DNA of 64,000 bases from an uncultured Dorea sp. (GTDB lineage Bacteria; Bacillota; Clostridia; Lachnospirales; Lachnospiraceae): assembly GCA_947063855.1 (NCBI GenBank), contig CAMSTW010000010.1:1-64000 (forward strand), in the 5' to 3' direction. The notes under the pieces were generated by a model. It saw only the letters and a list, made by a program, of their open reading frames with translations, was not told the DNA's origin and did no database searches. Shown piece by piece: positions 48,263-58,628 of the stretch. Made by a program: the position numbers and the translations under genes. Each line of letters starts with the position of its first letter. The first letter of the stretch is position 1.

Positions 48263-50998
48263 TTACCGCGTAATCTCACTTATGATATTCCCCCTCACCA
48301 GCTTCCTGGCCGGCGCCATGACCGCCAGGACCGCGATCGCCACATTCAGCGCCATAATTCCCAGCAGGACCTGATTCGGGACATCTGCCGTCAGATGCAG
48401 AAACTGTAGTACATGTGCCATGTAATAATCCATCACTCTGCGGAAAACAAACTGGTAGAGCAGGAAGATACATACATCTGCCAGAACTCCATACAGAATC
48501 CCTGTCTGTAAGATCATCTTATAAAAACCGCTGTCTGTAATCCCCATTGCACGGATAATTCCATATTCCCTCCTTCGTGCAAGAATCGTATGGTTCATAC
48601 TGTTTGCGATATGGAACAGACTGATCGCCAGAAGGATCGCCGCAACGCTGGAAAAGAAGATCTGCTGCTGCCTTAAGTAATTCTTCCGTGTCCGGATGGC
48701 GGCAGTATAATCCTGCAGTACCGCTTTGGGAACGTCGCGGATCACTTCAAGAATCTCACTGCTTACTTTTTCTGTATCCGCCCCTTCTGCCGGCGAAGCG
48801 TTGATAAAGCTGTAATCGGTGATCCCAAAGTTCTCCTCCATCTGGTCATTGGTCATGATCAGGCTGGTCATCAGGGTATCTTTATAGAAGCCCTGCTGCA
48901 GGAATCCCTCTTCCCGTGCCAGAGGACGGCTTACGATCGCCGCAATCTCGAATTCTTTTTCTATATAATTTTCTTCGCCGCTTTCGAATCTCAGCAGTTC
49001 ATCCGTATAAGCGTCCATCCGGGGGACGCGCAGAGTAATGGTATCTCCCGGTTTCTTGCCGTAAAAATAGTAATTCCCCTGTCCGTCCATAAGGGCGACT
49101 GCAATGATTTTATTTCCGGATCTGAGAACATCCGGGTCAGCCGCTCCCTCCAGGGTGAAACCGTCAAGCTGTTCTATCATCTCATCATCATAGCCATATA
49201 CGTCATATTTAATCCTGTATGTGCCGTCCTCCTGCGGCAGACAGATTCCCCCATACCGGCGGATAAAATAATCATCCGCATTCTCGTACTCAAAATACGT
49301 ATCCCACTCCAGTTCGTCAACATGCGACACTTCCCCAAAGGTAAATCTTGTGGCGTATACCTGCTTCGCCTCCGGCATACTTCTGATCGTATCCGCCGCC
49401 GCTTCCGGGATCGTATCGTAAAGCGAACCGGATTTCAGGGAAACGCGGTACTCAGAGCCAAGCCCGTCGTCTGATTTCAGCGAAAGCTCTGCATGAACCT
49501 TCAGATTCTCCGCCATGTAAGTCGTACATAAGAAGATACAGCCGCCGACAGATAAGGACAGCAGGATCCCGGCTACTTTCTTTTTATTGGCGAACATGAA
49601 TTTCCGGACCACTACTCCCGCCATATTGACCGGACGAAGGGCGTATATCTTCCTTCTTCTTGTGAAGGAAGTATCCCCGCTCATCACTTCTTTCAGGGAC
49701 CGGCCGCTCAGAGAACGGACCACAAGCAGCGCTGCCGCCGCCAGTGAGATCAGCAGAAATACAAAACCAAACCGCATGGCTTCCCAGGACAGACAGAAGC
49801 GCATCGCATCCGTTCCTTCTGCCAGCGTCTGGTCCGCTGCGGACAGCCCTCTCTCCGCCATGCCTGTGCCTTTCCCTCCAAAGACGCCGGCAAATTTCTG
49901 ATATACAAGGCTTAAGACGCCATTTCCCAGAAAGCATCCAAAAGGATATCCGACAAGGAACAATGTCCACAGCTCCAGAATCAGTGTCCCGCAGATCTGT
50001 CCCCCGCTGATTCCCAGGGTCTTAAGCATCCCATACTCAGAGGTTCTCTTCTCCACCGAAATACTGAAGACACTGTATACCACAAAGCTGCCAAGCAGAC
50101 ACAGCAAGAAGATCATTCCGTTGTAAGCCAGATTATAGTCACTCTGTAATTTCAGTACGATATAGGTGAAGTTCCCTTCCTCCTCCGTCAGGCCGAATTT
50201 CACGATTTCAAAGATACCGGCCGGCTCTTCCCCGCCAAGATACTGAATCACCCCGTCGTTTCCCCGGACGGCGTCAGAAGATATCTTATACTTTCCAAGG
50301 AAAGCGTCCAGCTGCCGGTATAACTTCTCATCCTCGTCGAACCCAAGATACAGGAACGTCTGGCTTCCTCTCCCTGTGAAATCGCCGCTTACGAAGATCT
50401 CCATCTCGCCGGAGTCCGCCGCCCACCGGCTTTTCAGAATTCCCGTCACAACAAAGTTGCGTTCCCCGATCCGGACGGAATCGCCGGGATTGCCGGAGAA
50501 TCCCAGATTGTCAAGTACAAAACTGTCCGCCGCAATCTCGTCTTCCTTCGAAGGAAGCGTCCCCTTAAGAAGGTCTCTGTGCGCCATCTGGCGGTAGGTC
50601 TCGTCGGCATGGATAAAATAGATGGGAAATTCTTCTGAGACTACGTCCCGGATCTCATATTTCCCATATCTCCTGAGCCGGTATCCGCCGCCGCTTTGTC
50701 TCCCCTGTCTGGTTTTCCGTCCCTGCTTTGTCTCTCCATTTTGTCCCGGCTGTCCATCCTGACTGCTTCGCCCCAGGCGCTCTCCGTTTTCAATTGCCTG
50801 AAGCTGCTTCGCATCTGTTTCTACATAATAATGCCAGTCTCCGTAAATGGTCTTGCTGTTTGCCAGATCGTTTTTCTGACTGCTGTACATGAGCGAGCTG
50901 ATGCCGGAAAGCAGCGCCGCCGTTAATAAGATACTCATGAAGATTGCCAGGGTCTGGCTCTTGTAATAGCGCATATATTTCCATGCAAGCTTTAACAT
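48263..50998 (-). CDS. FtsX/MacB-like ABC transporter permease, 911 aa
   Basis: Repeated TM blocks; SVFSISVEKRTSEYGMLKTLGISGGQICGTL; SMNHTILARRREYGIIRAMGIT. Confidence 0.9.
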   Translation of the reverse strand: MLKLAWKYMRYYKSQTLAIFMSILLTAALLSGISSLMYSSQKNDLANSKTIYGDWHYYVETDAKQLQAIENGERLGRSSQDGQPGQNGETKQGRKTRQGRQSGGGYRLRRYGKYEIRDVVSEEFPIYFIHADETYRQMAHRDLLKGTLPSKEDEIAADSFVLDNLGFSGNPGDSVRIGERNFVVTGILKSRWAADSGEMEIFVSGDFTGRGSQTFLYLGFDEDEKLYRQLDAFLGKYKISSDAVRGNDGVIQYLGGEEPAGIFEIVKFGLTEEEGNFTYIVLKLQSDYNLAYNGMIFLLCLLGSFVVYSVFSISVEKRTSEYGMLKTLGISGGQICGTLILELWTLFLVGYPFGCFLGNGVLSLVYQKFAGVFGGKGTGMAERGLSAADQTLAEGTDAMRFCLSWEAMRFGFVFLLISLAAAALLVVRSLSGRSLKEVMSGDTSFTRRRKIYALRPVNMAGVVVRKFMFANKKKVAGILLSLSVGGCIFLCTTYMAENLKVHAELSLKSDDGLGSEYRVSLKSGSLYDTIPEAAADTIRSMPEAKQVYATRFTFGEVSHVDELEWDTYFEYENADDYFIRRYGGICLPQEDGTYRIKYDVYGYDDEMIEQLDGFTLEGAADPDVLRSGNKIIAVALMDGQGNYYFYGKKPGDTITLRVPRMDAYTDELLRFESGEENYIEKEFEIAAIVSRPLAREEGFLQQGFYKDTLMTSLIMTNDQMEENFGITDYSFINASPAEGADTEKVSSEILEVIRDVPKAVLQDYTAAIRTRKNYLRQQQIFFSSVAAILLAISLFHIANSMNHTILARRREYGIIRAMGITDSGFYKMILQTGILYGVLADVCIFLLYQFVFRRVMDYYMAHVLQFLHLTADVPNQVLLGIMALNVAIAVLAVMAPARKLVRGNIISEITR

Positions 50999-51702
50999 AC
51001 GCCATCACCGCCCTTTGCAGGAAATCTTCTCTTTCCCGTGACGATCTGTCCGTCTTCAATATGGATTACCCTGTCGCAGGTCTGTGCGATTGCCTCGTTA
51101 TGGGTTACCATGAGTATCGTCTGCTTATACTTTCTGCAGCTTGCCTTCAATAATCCCATCACCTCGACCGTTGTGGCAGAATCAAGATTCCCCGTTGGTT
51201 CGTCACAGAGCAGCACTTGCGGTTTGTTTACCAGCGCCCTTGCGATGGCGACCCTCTGCTGCTGGCCGCCGGATAATTCGCCGGGATATTTCTTACGCTT
51301 CTCCCAGATGCCAAGTTCCCGCAGCAGCTCTTCGATGTACTTCCGGTTGATATGCCTTCCCCTGTCAAAGGTTACCGGCAGAGCCACGTTGTCGTACACG
51401 TTCAGCACCGGCATCAGACTGTAGTTCTGGAACACGAAGCCTATATTCCTTCTGCGGAAAAGAGTAAGCTCCTTTCTTGACAGAGACCCTGTCTCCCTGC
51501 TTCTTATGAAAATCTTTCCTTCCGTCGGATAATCCAGGCCTCCGATCAGATTGAGCAGCGTAGACTTGCCGGATCCGGAGGTGCCTACTATGGCGGCAAA
51601 TTCTCCTTCTTCTACCTGCAGGTTGATATCCCGCAACGCAATCACCTGGTTCTCTGCTCTTCCGTATACCTTCGCTACGTTCTGTAATTCCAAGATACTC
51701 AT
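50992..51702 (-). CDS. ABC transporter ATP-binding protein (LolD/MacB type)
   Basis: [58 protein letters not shown]. Confidence 0.95.
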   Translation of the reverse strand: MSILELQNVAKVYGRAENQVIALRDINLQVEEGEFAAIVGTSGSGKSTLLNLIGGLDYPTEGKIFIRSRETGSLSRKELTLFRRRNIGFVFQNYSLMPVLNVYDNVALPVTFDRGRHINRKYIEELLRELGIWEKRKKYPGELSGGQQQRVAIARALVNKPQVLLCDEPTGNLDSATTVEVMGLLKASCRKYKQTILMVTHNEAIAQTCDRVIHIEDGQIVTGKRRFPAKGGDGVC

Positions 51703-51847
51703 CCGTTATCACTCCTTTTGCCTTGAGATACGTCCTAATACTCCATCCGGATGGAGCACCAGAGCGCGTTTGAAAATTCATTCCTGTAATCTTCAGACAC
51801 ATTTTAGTATAACTGCCGTATCTTTCAGTTTCTTTACAAACGGACGA

Positions 51848-52768
51848 TCAGTTCTTACAGTTTTGTAAGAACACGGAGAAGCAGCTGCCCTCTCCGTATT
51901 GGGATACTGCCGTGATGTACCCTTTCTCCTTCTCCAGGATCAGATTGGACAGGTACAGACCGATTCCGGAACCTTCCATATTCTCTACTTCCGGACTTCT
52001 GTAAAACCGCTTAAAAATATCTGTCAGTTCTTCCCGGCGGATTCCCCGCCCGTTATCTGTCACCTGGATTTCCGTATATAATTCATATGAGCGGACGCGG
52101 ATAGAGACCGCGCCGCCTTGCTCTGTGTATTTGACCGCATTTTCCAGCAGATTGACAAACACCTCCGCCGTCCACTTCCGGTTATGGTATAAGAGTCTGT
52201 CCTCGAAGGGTTCCATGGTGAGACGGATCTTTTTTTGCTCCAGTTTTTCATAAACGGTATCCACCGCGTCTAAGATGGTCTGCCGGATCTTCGTATCCGT
52301 TACTTCAAAGCCGTCGATATTCTGCTCCAGTTTTACCATCTTGGCCAGAGATTCCACGATCCAGTTCAGTTTTTCAGTCTGCCTGTGCATCTTATCTGCG
52401 AACCTGGCTCTTTGCGCCGGCGTGAGCTCTTCCCTGCCGAGAATCTCCCCATAAAGCGACAGATTCGCAAGGGGCGTCTTCAGCTGATGAGACATATTGG
52501 ACACCAGGCTTTTCACCTGTTCCTTTTCCTTCCTGGCGCTCTTAGTGTGGTTCATCAGCACCTCCTGTATCTGCATGATCTTACCCGTCAGGGCAGAATA
52601 TTCCCCTTCCTCCACATCCGAATATGCCCCGCCGCGCCATACGATCATTTCCTGACTTAATACCTTATCAAGCAGGCTGTCTATCATACGGTAGGTTTTT
52701 CTCTTCTCATGAATTCCATAGCCGACTGCCATGCATAAAAGCACTGCCAATATTATTGTAATCCACAT
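51848..52768 (-). CDS. Sensor histidine kinase
   Basis: LVSNMSHQLKTPLANLSLYGEIL; VFVNLLENAVKYTEQGG; GSGIGLYLSNLIL. Confidence 0.95.
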   Translation of the reverse strand: MWITIILAVLLCMAVGYGIHEKRKTYRMIDSLLDKVLSQEMIVWRGGAYSDVEEGEYSALTGKIMQIQEVLMNHTKSARKEKEQVKSLVSNMSHQLKTPLANLSLYGEILGREELTPAQRARFADKMHRQTEKLNWIVESLAKMVKLEQNIDGFEVTDTKIRQTILDAVDTVYEKLEQKKIRLTMEPFEDRLLYHNRKWTAEVFVNLLENAVKYTEQGGAVSIRVRSYELYTEIQVTDNGRGIRREELTDIFKRFYRSPEVENMEGSGIGLYLSNLILEKEKGYITAVSQYGEGSCFSVFLQNCKN

Positions 52769-52835
52769 ATCCTCATTCCTCAGGCAATTATTCCACCTGT
52801 ACGGTTAAAATCCATTTTCAGTGCACAGGTAACAA

Positions 52836-53510
52836 TTATTCTTTCCAGATATACCCCATCCCGTGTACCGTCTTAATCCATACGGGACTTGATGCGTCGT
52901 CTTCGATTTTAGCCCGAAGCCTGCTGATATTTACGGCTACCGTATTGTGATCTACGTATCTTCCGTCACTGTCCCATATCTTCTCCAGGATCTGCTCCCT
53001 GGAAAGGATGTGGTTCTTATTCTCCACCAGATACAGAAGCAGACGGTACTCTGATTTGCTGAGAGGGATTTCCTCATCCCGCTTATACACCTTACACGTC
53101 CCCGGATCTATGACCAGGGGACCTGTGACAATCTTCGCCGTTTCCGATCTGTCCTTAAGGATCCGCTTCATTCTCGCCTTTAATACGCCAAGAGAAAAGG
53201 GCTTTGCTACATAGTCGTTTACCCCTAATTCCAGAGCCTTGATCTCGTCCAGCTCCGTATCCCGGGCGGTCAGCATGATGATCGGAATATTGCTTAAGGC
53301 ACGCACTTCCCTGCAAAGATCAAACCCTGTCCCGTCCGGCAGATTGCAGTCGAGAAGGATCATATCATAACCGCCCTCGGCAATCTTACGTAAGCCCTCT
53401 CTCTTCGTTCCCGCCTCTGTTACGGCATATCCGTCACCAGAAAAAGAGAAGGATAACCCTTCTCTTAAGTCCGTATCGTCTTCTATAATCAATAATCTGT
53501 ATTGTCCCAT
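52836..53510 (-). CDS. OmpR/PhoB family response regulator
   Basis: LLIIEDDTDLREGL; DMILLDCNLPDGTGFDLC; C-terminal winged helix KTVHGMGYIWKE. Confidence 0.96.
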   Translation of the reverse strand: MGQYRLLIIEDDTDLREGLSFSFSGDGYAVTEAGTKREGLRKIAEGGYDMILLDCNLPDGTGFDLCREVRALSNIPIIMLTARDTELDEIKALELGVNDYVAKPFSLGVLKARMKRILKDRSETAKIVTGPLVIDPGTCKVYKRDEEIPLSKSEYRLLLYLVENKNHILSREQILEKIWDSDGRYVDHNTVAVNISRLRAKIEDDASSPVWIKTVHGMGYIWKE

Positions 53511-53552
53511 CCTGTCATTCCTTTACAACACTGATTCCTGTGCCTGCAGATC

Positions 53553-54512
53553 TCACGCCCGCCCCGACAGGACCATCCTGCGGCCGAGCAGATACCTGTC
53601 AGGCGCTTTCGTCATCTGCGCAATCTGATCCATGAAAAGCTGAATCTGCAGTTCCCGGTTCGCCTTAAGCTTCTCCTTGATGGATTCAAGGAACTTCTCC
53701 TTACTGCCGGTATCCGAACCGGAAAATGTGCCGTTAAGCTCTACCTGATAAAGCTTCTCATACTGCTCGTCCTGATACTGCTGATACCCGGATCTGCCGG
53801 CGGCAACCAGATCGAAATTCCCGACCGCCCAATGCAGGGAAAATAACGCCGACTCCGCCGTATCCTCCCCGGAAGCATTCAGCATCTTCTGATACTCGGC
53901 ATAGGTCCCGGGATCGTATTTCTCCATGGCATACCGGATCTCTCCCCGGCTGTCCTCGTGCACATATCCATTCCCGTCCAGACCAATCACATCCTTTACC
54001 TGATACTTCATCTCACAGGAACCGACCCTCTTCCCTTCCATGCCGATCCGGGCGATGGAACGCATCGCCTCCATGAAGGCCCCCTTCGTCCCCCCGTCCA
54101 TAAACTGATCCGCGAGATATGCCGCCTTCTCAACCCCCAGACTGATCCGCGCCAGACGGTCCGCCTCTTCCACTCCATGGACGTTATTCGGAAGGAAATC
54201 CCTCCGGATAATATCATAGACGCCGTCCTTCAACTCCTGGCTCTTGCCCCTTAAGGCGTCTGTGATCGCATTATCTATCCTTGCATATCCTGTATGGAAC
54301 GGTCTTACCGGCCCATACTCGACCACCACGCCGGACGGCTTCGCAGGGGCTTGGGACGAGTCGCTCTTTGGAAGTGCAAGCGGTTCTTTATTCATAGGTT
54401 TCACAGCCGCAAAATTCTTCCTGATCTGCTCAACCTGGGCAGAATTAATCTTAGCCTTCCACGGGGTGATCGGCTGATATCCCACAGAATGAAAACAGGT
54501 ACACTGACTCAT
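53553..54512 (-). CDS. Uncharacterised 319-aa protein
   Basis: MSQCTCFHSVGYQPITPWKAKINSAQVEQIRKNFAAV; strong RBS GAAGGAGG; no family recognised. Confidence 0.7.
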   Translation of the reverse strand: MSQCTCFHSVGYQPITPWKAKINSAQVEQIRKNFAAVKPMNKEPLALPKSDSSQAPAKPSGVVVEYGPVRPFHTGYARIDNAITDALRGKSQELKDGVYDIIRRDFLPNNVHGVEEADRLARISLGVEKAAYLADQFMDGGTKGAFMEAMRSIARIGMEGKRVGSCEMKYQVKDVIGLDGNGYVHEDSRGEIRYAMEKYDPGTYAEYQKMLNASGEDTAESALFSLHWAVGNFDLVAAGRSGYQQYQDEQYEKLYQVELNGTFSGSDTGSKEKFLESIKEKLKANRELQIQLFMDQIAQMTKAPDRYLLGRRMVLSGRA

Positions 54513-54576
54513 AGATCCAACCTCCTTCTATTGAATATGCGTCTCATAAGAACACAATGCTTTTTCTTTATATAGT

Positions 54577-54604
54577 ATATCGGCGAAGCCTCCCGCATTC
54601 TTTA
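54577..54604 (-). promoter_or_regulatory. Sigma-28/SigD-like promoter for the 319-aa gene
   Basis: Minus: TAAA (54601-54604), 16 bp, GCCGATAT (54577-54584). Confidence 0.55.
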
Positions 54605-54718
54605 GTGATTTGACAGATTTTCAAAAGGAAAGAGCTTCTGCCTCTTATGCATTTTCACTTACCCAATTTCCACTTTGATTTAAATTGAGGTTTTTTCATC
54701 CCTTTTTCTAATTTGAAT

Positions 54719-55354
54719 TTAAATATTATTGTTAATATCCTCTATCCACTTGCTATCATCACTTTCTAATAATTCTATAAATTTCCCAAAATTACTGCTT
54801 CCGATAATAGCATCATCCATTTCCAAACCATTCATCCTCTGCTTCATATTCACATAATTTTCCGCGGTAATATATTCCATAACGCTACGAATCTGATCTG
54901 TTCGTCCTTTATAGTTCTCCACCCCGGTATATTCCTTAATCAACGGCGCATTTACTAATTTTGCAGGTGATTTCAAATTTTTATCAGTCCAATGTTTAGA
55001 TATAATCTGCATCGTACATGGATTCCCAAACATAATCACTTCATCTGCAGCACTGTCAATGCCATGAAAATCATTAATCTTGCGTTTAATATCTTCATAT
55101 TGCTCATACGGTTTCTTTTCAGTGTCACAAAATACAAGCACAACTTCATCCGCACCGTTCTGGAAACGATCCTGATATCTCGCCGGTATATTACCATTGC
55201 CGCCTGCATTTACCAAAAAAATATCATATTGATCATTCCATACTTTCAAATCTTTCAGACGTTCAAGATATTCATATTCCTCATTCCCTTCACAGATGAT
55301 ACAGATTTTGTGCTTATTAGAAATCTTAGGGAGTTTATTTGACATCAATATCAT
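54719..55354 (-). CDS. RloB/TOPRIM-like protein
   Basis: ICIICEGNEEYEYLERLKDL...VVLVFCDTEKKPYEQYEDIKRKI...GNPCTMQIISKHW; TOPRIM-like E and acidic pair; 20-bp overlap with the upstream ATPase gene. Confidence 0.65.
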   Translation of the reverse strand: MILMSNKLPKISNKHKICIICEGNEEYEYLERLKDLKVWNDQYDIFLVNAGGNGNIPARYQDRFQNGADEVVLVFCDTEKKPYEQYEDIKRKINDFHGIDSAADEVIMFGNPCTMQIISKHWTDKNLKSPAKLVNAPLIKEYTGVENYKGRTDQIRSVMEYITAENYVNMKQRMNGLEMDDAIIGSSNFGKFIELLESDDSKWIEDINNNI

Positions 55355-56612
55355 CCCCCTTTGTATTCCCTTTAATGCTGAGCAAAGAGTTTATCAGTCC
55401 CGGATCCGGCAATGCGCCAAGCGCCCCTTTTCTATACTTTTCCACAACATCTGTTGTATCCCTTATTCCCTGTTGTGCAGTAAAATCTGCAAGAGAATAT
55501 ACATATACCCCTTCTTCATCCTTATGGACAAACCAAATCTGTTCCTTCCTGAACATCTTCTTACAATCCAAAAGATTAATATCATGTACCGTAAATATCA
55601 TCTGCGCATCGGTATTCAATTCATTATTAAACATTGCCACAATCGCCCTGGTAAGCTTAAAATGAATACTGCTGTCCAACTCATCGACAACAAGGATTCT
55701 GCCCCTTTCAAGTGCATCTATAATATAACCGGCAATAGCCGCAATCTTCTTTGTCCCCGTAGAATCAAACAACATGCTTGGTACATGAACACCTTTATAT
55801 GTGGAAACCAGCCTGATCTGATCCATAATATTTTCCGGAAGATCCAGTACTTTCTCTTCTGGTTTTTCATCACCTTCTCCCGTTTTCAACTGAATCTGAT
55901 CCATATCCACATACTCAAAATTATCCATATATAAGTCTGCATTCCTTATGAAACCAACTATTTTCTGTTGCATCCGATCCTTGTTTTTCATAAGTTCTAT
56001 GGTATGCTTCATAGGAATATCATTCATATTGATAATATCAATTTTCTCCGCCAACTCAACAAGAATCTGCTTAATCTCTTTGATCCGCTCAAATTTACTT
56101 GTATCTATCACATAACACAACAAATTATACTTTGATACAACTGGAATCATAGCCCGTACATCTTCGTCAACGCATTCATATACTTCATTAATTGTATCCT
56201 TTTTCAACCAGCATACTTCTTTTTCATTGCTATATTGATCTTTGAAAATCTCCGTAAAAGCTTCGTAAATATATTCTTCCTTTTGGGTATCAAATTTAAA
56301 GTCATAAGAGAATTTCCTGCCCGATATCATAAACGTCATACCTATCTCGCATACATCGCTGCCAGAAAAAATATTAGACGCCAACCCGCTTTTCTGATTT
56401 AAAAGTACCCTTTTCACAGCTCTGATACACTTAATCAGACATGTTTTTCCTGCATTGTTCGGTCCATAAACTCCCGCTACCTTAAGTACATTGAAATTAT
56501 TCTCTCTATGAACATTGGAGCCAAACTTCTTGTTCCGCATGTCTGCTTTCATTGAAAATGTAATATTATCCTCAAAAGCATAACAATTTTTTGCCCTTAC
56601 CTCAATAATCAT
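55335..56612 (-). CDS. AAA15 family ATPase (RloA/AbiLi-like)
   Basis: Walker A GVYGPNNAGKTCLIK; DSTGTKKIAAIAGYI; Walker B RILVVDELDSSIH; FTVHDINLLD. Confidence 0.88.
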   Translation of the reverse strand: MIIEVRAKNCYAFEDNITFSMKADMRNKKFGSNVHRENNFNVLKVAGVYGPNNAGKTCLIKCIRAVKRVLLNQKSGLASNIFSGSDVCEIGMTFMISGRKFSYDFKFDTQKEEYIYEAFTEIFKDQYSNEKEVCWLKKDTINEVYECVDEDVRAMIPVVSKYNLLCYVIDTSKFERIKEIKQILVELAEKIDIINMNDIPMKHTIELMKNKDRMQQKIVGFIRNADLYMDNFEYVDMDQIQLKTGEGDEKPEEKVLDLPENIMDQIRLVSTYKGVHVPSMLFDSTGTKKIAAIAGYIIDALERGRILVVDELDSSIHFKLTRAIVAMFNNELNTDAQMIFTVHDINLLDCKKMFRKEQIWFVHKDEEGVYVYSLADFTAQQGIRDTTDVVEKYRKGALGALPDPGLINSLLSIKGNTKGDDIDVK

Positions 56613-56642
56613 GAATTATTCCTCCAAATTGTTTATATCATT

Positions 56643-56670
56643 ATTATATCATTCAATATGTTTTATGCAA
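56643..56670 (-). promoter_or_regulatory. Sigma-A promoter of the AAA15/TOPRIM operon
   Basis: Minus: TTGCAT (56665-56670), 16 bp, TATAAT (56643-56648). Confidence 0.6.
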
Positions 56671-56733
56671 CTATTTTACACAAAATATATTTATTATTTG
56701 AGGTAACCAGAATTCTTCTTAATAATAACAAGA

Positions 56734-57955
56734 TTACTCTTCTGCCCTCCGTCCGAAAGCCACCCGGGAGGCTTTCTTTAAAGAACAGCGGTAAAGGATA
56801 TACTGACAGACGGATAACGCCGCGCAGACCCCCGCATTAAAAATTATCATCGGATACTCATTGGCAGTGAGTACTCCGTCATTCTGCCATAAGGTAAGTG
56901 TATAATAGACGAACATCAATATCACAGCCGCCGCTGTCGGCAGAACGAATACCTTTTGCAGCTGTTCTTCTAAGATCCGGTTCAGATATTCCTGTCCGGC
57001 TCCCAGTTTCTTCACATCCATCAGTACACGTTTGCTTTTCACAGCAACCGTGATACTTCTGGTATAACCAATCACACCTGCAGATACCAGACAGATCACC
57101 GATACAAAGATGAAGATCAACAGCAGCGTTGCATAAGTCAGTACAAAGCTTCTCTCCAAAAGTGGAACAAATACCGGACTGTATTTCCAGTCAACTTCTA
57201 TCTCCGGATGTTCCGGATAAAGCACTGCCGGCTCACCATAACCATAATCTTCATCCACATCTGCCCGATATTCATCATAGGAGGCCATCACACGCATACT
57301 GTCCGATACCGAATTGCAATATTTCGCATACAATTCCCTGGAAAATGCGTAAGTATCCCCTGCGTCTGAGACGTTAAACAACACCTGCGTCATCTGGAAC
57401 TCTTTTGATAATCCTTCTTTTAACTCTGCAAAATCTTCGTCATTTAGAATATAGCAAGCATCTCCATCCTGCCCGCGGCCATAAAAGAAACTGCTGTATT
57501 CTACAAAGCCCGCAAAGACCAGATCCTTCATTACTCCTGTGTCCGTATTTTCTGCCATATCCAGATCTTCGGGTAAAAACCAATAATTTTCTGTGTTATT
57601 CTTCCGATTGATATACAGATAAGTTCCCGGTTCTGCCTGCACTTCCATTCCTGTTGCTTTAGAAAATCCACTTGCACTTATAAAATTTTTATAATAATCC
57701 TTCTCACGGTATTCTTCAATAAGCTTACCGTTTTCATCATAATCCTCTCTCGCAACGCCGCTGCCAAGCAGACGCACAATCTCCACTTCCCGGTAATCGG
57801 TAATCTCTACGCCATACTCTGCCGCAGCAGCTTCTACATCCTGCACCGTCAATCCATCCGCATCTCCAAGATAACGGAAGGACATATCATTATCTTCGCC
57901 TGCCGCAATCGCTGCCCCCTGAATATAATTCGTTGCAGAGTAGAATATCGCAAAT
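56734..57955 (-). pseudogene. FtsX-like ABC permease, N-terminal part deleted (C-terminal fragment)
   Basis: Permease frame can be read upstream of the annotated ATG as LFAIFYSATNYIQGAAIAAGEDNDMSFRYLGDADG and then breaks into ATPase sequence. Confidence 0.75.
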
Positions 57956-58628
57956 AAACCAGCTCTGAATGAACCTTCCCGTCTTTCATCATGATCACGC
58001 GGTCACAATAGCTTGCGGAAAATGTATCGTGAGTCACCATCAGTATCGTTGCGCCCAATGTTTTCTTTGCCTCAATGAATGCCTGAATGACCGCCTCACC
58101 GGATCGGCTGTCTAAATTCCCCGTCGGTTCGTCGGCAAGAATTGCCAGCGGATCGTTCATGAGAGAACGTGCTACCGCCGCACGTTGCTTCTGCCCGCCG
58201 GAAATCTCTGCCGGATATTTATCTGCTATATGTTCAATGCCAAACATCTTAAGAAGTTTTCCTGCTTTTTTCTCCATCACTCTATAATCTTCGCCGCGGA
58301 TCACCTTTGGCACGCATATATTCTCAAACACGGTGAGTCCATCAAGCAGCATAAAGTCCTGAAATACAAAACCTAACTGCTCGTTTCTCACTCTCGCGAT
58401 TTCTTCTTCGCTTAATCCCGAAAGGCAGACGCCATCCAAAGTAATCTCGCCTTTATCGTAGGGATGGAAACAGGAAATGCAGTTGAGCATGGTTGTCTTC
58501 CCACTTCCGGATGCCCCCATGACCGCTGCAAACTCTCCCTCTTTCACCTCAAAACAGACATCCTTTAATACCTCATATGTTACCTTTCCCGTTTTGTAAC
58601 TTTTAAATAAATGATCTACTTTTAACAT
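57849..58628 (-). pseudogene. BceA-type ABC ATPase with C-terminus replaced by out-of-frame permease sequence
   Basis: Normal to HDTFSASYCDRVIMMKDGKVHSEL, then VYLRYSTLQRIIFRGQRLRQAKIMICPSVILEMRMD, the +frame reading of the permease fragment. Confidence 0.7.
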
